Assembly (NCBI GenBank): GCA_013373545.1
Contig: JABXHQ010000182.1
Coordinates: forward strand, 1 to 37,281
DNA: 37,281 nucleotides
Direction of reading: 5' to 3'
Source: Gammaproteobacteria bacterium
GTDB taxonomy: Bacteria; Pseudomonadota; Gammaproteobacteria; Enterobacterales; Kangiellaceae
The translations under genes and the position numbers were made by a program. Below are positions 33,511 to 37,281 of this stretch, one piece after another (position 1 is the stretch's first letter; every line of letters begins with the position of its first letter). The notes below the pieces were generated by a model. It worked only from the letters and a program-made list of their open reading frames with translations, made no database searches and was not told the origin of the DNA.

Positions 33511-34470
33511 TTACAGCCAATTGTTCAACATAAAGCCAATCCCGATCCGAGTATTTTTGTGGTTATAGTCTAATAGTGTTTCGCCGTAGCCATGAAAGAT
33601 TTGCACATAACCGCGAACTTTCGGGCTGAAAGGATAACTGTAATTAAGCTCAATTGCCCCTTTGTTATCCGAGCGTAAATTATTTCGAATCATCAGCGAA
33701 AGTTCGTTGTCATGGATGCGACGAAAGCCGCGTAATTCAAAGTAGCCATAAAAGTCATCAATGTCGGGGTTATCGTCACCTTTGACATCATTGATATCGC
33801 GTTTACTTCGCTCAGGTAAACGCCACCATGGCTTAAAGCTTAAGTAAAAATCTTCATACTCCATCATGACGTCAAGATAAATGCGATTCCAGCTGCGTGA
33901 TAATTCTCCGGGCTGTCCATTACTTTGGTGCGAAAAACCAAAAGTGTAGGCGGGAATACGCGCACCCAACCATTCGGCATCGGAGGTGAACATCAACATT
34001 ATTTCTGGTTCATGGTTGGTGTCGCGAAAAGGACTGGACTCGTCGGTATTATAAGCTTGCCATACCGAACGTGAGGTATAGCCGAAAAACAGATAGCCGT
34101 TTTCAGCAAACACCGTTTTTGGAATGACCGGTACCTTAAAGCTGACTTGAAACTTCACTTCTGAATGCATCACCGAGCGATTATCGGAGTAGGGCGCATT
34201 GTTTGGTGAGTCTTGATAAGTAAAAGGTAATATATAATTTACTTTGTGAGGAATCAGAGCAAAAGAGTTTTCATAGGCATCCAATTCTTCCATCAAGCGC
34301 TGGTTGAGCAGTGTGGTGTCTTTGGTCGATTCGTGCAGTTTCTTCTTGGTTTGAGCGACTTGCTCTTTTACCGATAGCTCGGGCTCTTCGGTGGTTTTTT
34401 CGGTCGGCTCGGCCGCGCTTAGGTTAGTTGATAAAAAACAACACAATAGCCAAAGTGTCGAACTGCGCAT
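33511..34470 (-). CDS. pldA: Outer-membrane phospholipase A (OmpPLA)
   Basis: This 319-residue protein has a signal peptide to about residue 19, then a charged linker (about 20-60) and a 12-strand barrel. The catalytic triad is H181, S183 and N195 in FGFSHQSNGQPG and SRSWNRIYLD. The spacing is the same as the E. coli enzyme's H142, S144, N156. The barrel also contains FYLSFKPWWRLPE and ends with the expected aromatic/leucine terminus IGIGFMLNNWL. The enzyme hydrolyses acyl chains of phospholipids that reach the outer leaflet, and is active as a calcium-bound dimer, so it reports and repairs outer-membrane damage. Its longer N-terminal linker compared with E. coli is the only oddity. Confidence 0.95.
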   Translation of the reverse strand: MRSSTLWLLCCFLSTNLSAAEPTEKTTEEPELSVKEQVAQTKKKLHESTKDTTLLNQRLMEELDAYENSFALIPHKVNYILPFTYQDSPNNAPYSDNRSVMHSEVKFQVSFKVPVIPKTVFAENGYLFFGYTSRSVWQAYNTDESSPFRDTNHEPEIMLMFTSDAEWLGARIPAYTFGFSHQSNGQPGELSRSWNRIYLDVMMEYEDFYLSFKPWWRLPERSKRDINDVKGDDNPDIDDFYGYFELRGFRRIHDNELSLMIRNNLRSDNKGAIELNYSYPFSPKVRGYVQIFHGYGETLLDYNHKNTRIGIGFMLNNWL

Positions 34471-34543
34471 GAATAGATCCCAATTGAATAGTCAATTGCG
34501 CCATTGTACCGAGAAAAAGAAACCAGTGCGATTGCTGGGAAGT

Positions 34544-34568
34544 AAAAAGGCCGCTTTAGCGGCCTTTT
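34544..34568 (-). terminator. Intrinsic terminator after accC
   Basis: A GGCCGC/GCGGCC stem with a 4-nt TTTA loop, flanked by A-run and T-run, lies between the accC stop (34572) and the pldA start. On the minus strand it ends the aroQ-accB-accC transcript. Confidence 0.92.
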
Positions 34569-34571
34569 CTG

Positions 34572-35921
34572 TTACTGCTTTTCAAGTTCGAGTTTCTTTT
34601 CTAAGTAGTGGATATTGGTACCACCCTTATGAAAATTTTCATCCGCCATGATACGCTTTTGCAGTTCAATATTGGTTTTAATACCGCCGATCACAACTTC
34701 TTCTAGGGCCATTTGCATTCGCGCCATAGCCACTTCTCGGGTTTCACCATAAGTGATTAGCTTGCCGATCATTGAGTCGTAGTTAGGCGGTACTTTATAG
34801 CCCGCATAAATGTGAGAGTCCCAACGAACGCCTGGACCACCAGGTGCATGATAAGTGGTAATCGTTCCTGGTGACGGAATAAAGCTTTCTGGATCTTCTG
34901 CATTAATTCGACACTCGATAGAATGACCTTTCAAGTTGATATCAGCTTGCTTAAACGAAAGCGGCTGGCCTTCAGCCACACGCAATTGCTCTTTGATGAT
35001 ATCGACCCCTGAGATCAGTTCTGTCACCGGATGCTCAACCTGCACTCGCGTATTCATTTCGATAAAGTAGAACTCGCCTTTCTCGTATAAGAATTCAAAA
35101 GTACCGGCACCGCGATAGCCAATCTCTTTACAAGCTTGCACACAACGATCGCCAATATAGCGGCGCATTTCTTCGGTGATGCCGGGTGCGGGTGCTTCTT
35201 CAACAACCTTCTGATGACGTCGTTGCATTGAGCAGTCACGTTCACCTAGGTAGATAGCGTTGCCGTGGTTATCCGCGAGAACTTGAATTTCCACGTGACG
35301 TGGGTTCTCCAAGAACTTCTCCATATATACCATGTCATTGCCGAAAGCAGCACGGGCTTCATTCTTAGTTAAAGCGATGGATGAAATTAAATCTTTTTCT
35401 TGGCGAACCACGCGCATACCGCGACCACCGCCACCACCAGAGGCTTTGATAATGACTGGATAAGCAATGCGCTTGGCAATCGCTAAATTTTCTTTTTCAT
35501 CTTCGCCTAAAGGGCCACCGGATCCGGGAACACAAGGAACGCCGGCTTTTTTCATCGCATTAATAGCGGAAACTTTATCCCCCATTAAACGGATAGTGTC
35601 GGCTTTTGGGCCAATAAACGTAAAGCCTGACTTTTCTACTTGTTCAGCGAAGTCAGCATTTTCGGCTAAAAAGCCATAACCCGGATGAATCGCGACCGCG
35701 TCGGTTACTTCCGCCGCAGCAATAATAGCCGGAATGTTGAGGTAACTATGAGTCGGCGTTGGTGGTCCGATACACACGGATTCGTCAGCTAATTTTACGT
35801 GCATTAAATTTTCATCTGCTGTGGAATGCACCGCCACAGTTTTTATGCCAAGCTCACGACATGCGCGCAAAATTCTCAGCGCAATTTCTCCGCGGTTAGC
35901 AATCAGGACTTTCTCTAACAT
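34572..35921 (-). CDS. accC: Acetyl-CoA carboxylase biotin carboxylase subunit
   Basis: This is the full 449-residue enzyme, which carboxylates the biotin on AccB using ATP and bicarbonate, the first step of fatty-acid synthesis. Clear blocks are the N-terminal [21 protein letters not shown], the ATP-grasp glycine loop [32 protein letters not shown], and the active-site [16 protein letters not shown]. The C-terminal part holds the usual [21 protein letters not shown]. It lies 33 bp downstream of accB on the same strand, the classical accBC operon. Confidence 0.98.
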   Translation of the reverse strand: MLEKVLIANRGEIALRILRACRELGIKTVAVHSTADENLMHVKLADESVCIGPPTPTHSYLNIPAIIAAAEVTDAVAIHPGYGFLAENADFAEQVEKSGFTFIGPKADTIRLMGDKVSAINAMKKAGVPCVPGSGGPLGEDEKENLAIAKRIAYPVIIKASGGGGGRGMRVVRQEKDLISSIALTKNEARAAFGNDMVYMEKFLENPRHVEIQVLADNHGNAIYLGERDCSMQRRHQKVVEEAPAPGITEEMRRYIGDRCVQACKEIGYRGAGTFEFLYEKGEFYFIEMNTRVQVEHPVTELISGVDIIKEQLRVAEGQPLSFKQADINLKGHSIECRINAEDPESFIPSPGTITTYHAPGGPGVRWDSHIYAGYKVPPNYDSMIGKLITYGETREVAMARMQMALEEVVIGGIKTNIELQKRIMADENFHKGGTNIHYLEKKLELEKQ

Positions 35922-35954
35922 GAGTCCACCTAAATTCGTTGGATTAGCGCAAAA

Positions 35955-36401
35955 TTATTCGATTACAAATAACACTTCGTCGAACTCTACCGGTTCCGCA
36001 TCTTCGACCAAAATGGCTTTAACGGTACCGGAAACTTCAGACTCAATGTGATTCATCATTTTCATTGCCTCGACGATACACAGAGTGTCACCTTTATTGA
36101 CGGTATCACCAACTTCTACAAAAGGTTTTGCGCCGGGTGATGGAGAGCGATAGAAGGTGCCAACCATAGGTGATTTAATGGGCTCGCCTGCTGGCGTATT
36201 ATCAACCGGTGCGGCAGCTTCGGCTGCTACTGGCGCTGCAGCAGGTGCTGCGACCGGAGCTGCCATCGGTGCGGCAGCAACAGGCACGACACTGCTCGCG
36301 CGGCTGATGCGAACGCTTTCTTCGCCTTCTTTGATTTCAATCTCTGAAACACCTGACTCTTCTAGCAATTCGATGAGTTTTTTAACTTTACGAATATCCA
36401 T
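35955..36401 (-). CDS. accB: Biotin carboxyl carrier protein of acetyl-CoA carboxylase
   Basis: This 148-residue carrier has an N-terminal helical region ([17 protein letters not shown]) that interacts with the carboxylase, then an alanine/proline-rich flexible linker (about 40-66), then the biotinyl domain. The biotin lysine is K114 in the invariant [10 protein letters not shown] motif. [20 protein letters not shown] and the C-terminal [10 protein letters not shown] are typical. AAGGTTAAC precedes the ATG. It is 52 bp downstream of aroQ and 33 bp upstream of accC. Confidence 0.97.
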   Translation of the reverse strand: MDIRKVKKLIELLEESGVSEIEIKEGEESVRISRASSVVPVAAAPMAAPVAAPAAAPVAAEAAAPVDNTPAGEPIKSPMVGTFYRSPSPGAKPFVEVGDTVNKGDTLCIVEAMKMMNHIESEVSGTVKAILVEDAEPVEFDEVLFVIE

Positions 36402-36453
36402 AATGTTAACCTTTTATTAGCGTAATTATTAAAACTGTCAGCACCTAAGTGCG

Positions 36454-36900
36454 TTAACGGATTTGGGATGTTAAAAATTCTATAGCTTGCTCAGTGGCGA
36501 CTAAGTAGCCCTGAGTGCCTAAGCCTTTCACCACATGTACCGCAATATCGGAAAAAAAAGATTGCTGTCGAAACGGCTCTCTTTGCTCCGGATCGGAAAT
36601 ATGGACTTCACTAAAAGGTATCGCGACCGCGGTTAATGCGTCGCGTAACGCCACACTGGTGTGGGTGTACGCGGCAGGGTTAAACACAATAAAGTCAATT
36701 GACTCATGGCTAGCTTGATGAATACGTTCAATCAGCTCATGTTCGGCGTTACTTTGAAAGCTAACCACTTGGGCACCCAATTGCTCGGCTTTCGCGGCCA
36801 CTTGTTGCTCGATATCAGCGAGCGTTTCAGCTCCGTAAATTTCGGGCTCACGAGTACCCAGCAAGTTTAAGTTAGGGCCATTGAGTAATAATAAATGCAT
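36454..36900 (-). CDS. aroQ: Type II 3-dehydroquinate dehydratase
   Basis: The protein has 148 residues from ATG 36900. A longer frame starting at 36978 would add 26 basic residues not found in the family. The enzyme converts 3-dehydroquinate to 3-dehydroshikimate in the shikimate pathway as a dodecamer. Visible landmarks are [20 protein letters not shown] with the catalytic tyrosine at 22, [16 protein letters not shown] (the usual family form is NPGAYTHTS), and the substrate loop [17 protein letters not shown]. No clear ribosome site precedes it. In many gammaproteobacteria aroQ, accB and accC form one operon, as here. Confidence 0.96.
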   Translation of the reverse strand: MHLLLLNGPNLNLLGTREPEIYGAETLADIEQQVAAKAEQLGAQVVSFQSNAEHELIERIHQASHESIDFIVFNPAAYTHTSVALRDALTAVAIPFSEVHISDPEQREPFRQQSFFSDIAVHVVKGLGTQGYLVATEQAIEFLTSQIR

Positions 36901-37002
36901 TGTGTTTAAACGGCGGCGAAAATAAATATATCTTCGGCGAAACCTCAGTGTTTTGTTTTTTAGCTCGATTAAGCGCATTGTGCCGAGGTGGCGTCGATAA
37001 GT

Positions 37003-37194
37003 CTAGTTTAAATTAACGCGATAATGTGATTTTTGTGGCAATTTCCCGTATTTTCCCTGCCAACTCACTGTATTTGTGGTCGGTCCAGTTGCTTTAAGAT
37101 CGAGTGTTTCCGGAAATAAAACGTGTTTTTGAAGTGCTTTAGTTAACAGGTGGTTGATTTTTAATCTATTGAGTCGGTTGTTGAGAAGATTCAT
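37003..37194 (-). CDS. Doubtful small ORF upstream of aroQ
   Basis: A 63-codon frame starts at ATG 37194 without a proper ribosome site. The product is basic (many Lys, Arg and Asn), with no domain or signal peptide I recognise. It could be a real small gene, a decayed remnant, or leader sequence of the aroQ operon. A stop codon 15 codons upstream rules out a long gene extension. Confidence 0.22.
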   Translation of the reverse strand: MNLLNNRLNRLKINHLLTKALQKHVLFPETLDLKATGPTTNTVSWQGKYGKLPQKSHYRVNLN

Positions 37195-37223
37195 ACCGTG
37201 GCTTATTGAAATACCAGTAAAAC

Positions 37224-37259
37224 TGCGGCTTTTTCTCCTTTAAGCGAATTTTAGCCGCA
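37224..37259. repeat. Inverted repeat near the window end
   Basis: TGCGGCT (37224-37230) and AGCCGCA (37253-37259) flank a 22-nt A+T-rich loop, with TTTT after the second arm on the plus strand. It could be the terminator of a plus-strand transcript or of a gene just beyond the window. Confidence 0.4.
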
Positions 37260-37281
37260 TTTTAGCGTAAGTTATTTTGTT

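Overview
The window looks like a chromosomal segment of a free-living, protein-degrading marine-type gammaproteobacterium, in the Kangiella/Alteromonadales-like range. The basis is the gene set: glnA-ntrB-ntrC, aroQ-accB-accC, OmpPLA, a ZntR-like regulator, several secreted proteases carrying PPC domains, and a TonB-dependent receptor. This placement is from gene content and protein style only; no 16S rRNA, tRNA, insertion sequence, phage gene or CRISPR array was seen.

Layout. Positions 1-6.0 kb, all on the minus strand, hold a class V aminotransferase cut by the window edge, trmL, a small DUF6868-like membrane protein, and the nitrogen control block glnA-ntrB-ntrC. Upstream of glnA lie a near-perfect sigma-54 promoter and an upstream NtrC-type enhancer. 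Positions 6.1-10.3 kb (plus) hold an orphan periplasmic solute-binding protein, a [2Fe-2S] ferredoxin, its FAD reductase, a membrane fatty-acid-hydroxylase/sterol-desaturase protein, and a small exported LPPG-repeat protein. Positions 10.3-14.4 kb hold a GDT1/TMEM165-type transporter, gabD and an alpha-amylase-family lipoprotein.

Positions 14.7-30.1 kb form a protein and peptide utilisation neighbourhood: an S8 subtilase, an M28 aminopeptidase, an M4 thermolysin-like protease (the last two share a tandem PPC C-terminus), a TonB-dependent receptor, a small lipoprotein, a fused 5-oxoprolinase/hydantoinase, and an exported M20 amidohydrolase. Positions 30.1-32.3 kb hold a TIGR02444 protein followed by a ZntR-like regulator and a DUF318/SO_0444-type metal-efflux permease. 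A classic 20-bp-spacer MerR-family promoter lies at the end of the TIGR02444 gene. Positions 32.3-37.2 kb hold two small exported proteins of unknown role, pldA, and the housekeeping set accC-accB-aroQ.

How the genes fit together: extracellular proteases would make peptides, the M28 and M20 enzymes would trim them, the TonB receptor could import products, and 5-oxoprolinase would recycle pyroglutamate to glutamate, which glutamine synthetase also uses. That joint role is inference from neighbourhood. The best-supported regulatory finds are the glnA sigma-54/NtrC region and the zntR-type promoter. The most intriguing functional hypothesis is the ferredoxin/reductase/membrane hydroxylase trio as a self-contained oxygenase system without a P450.
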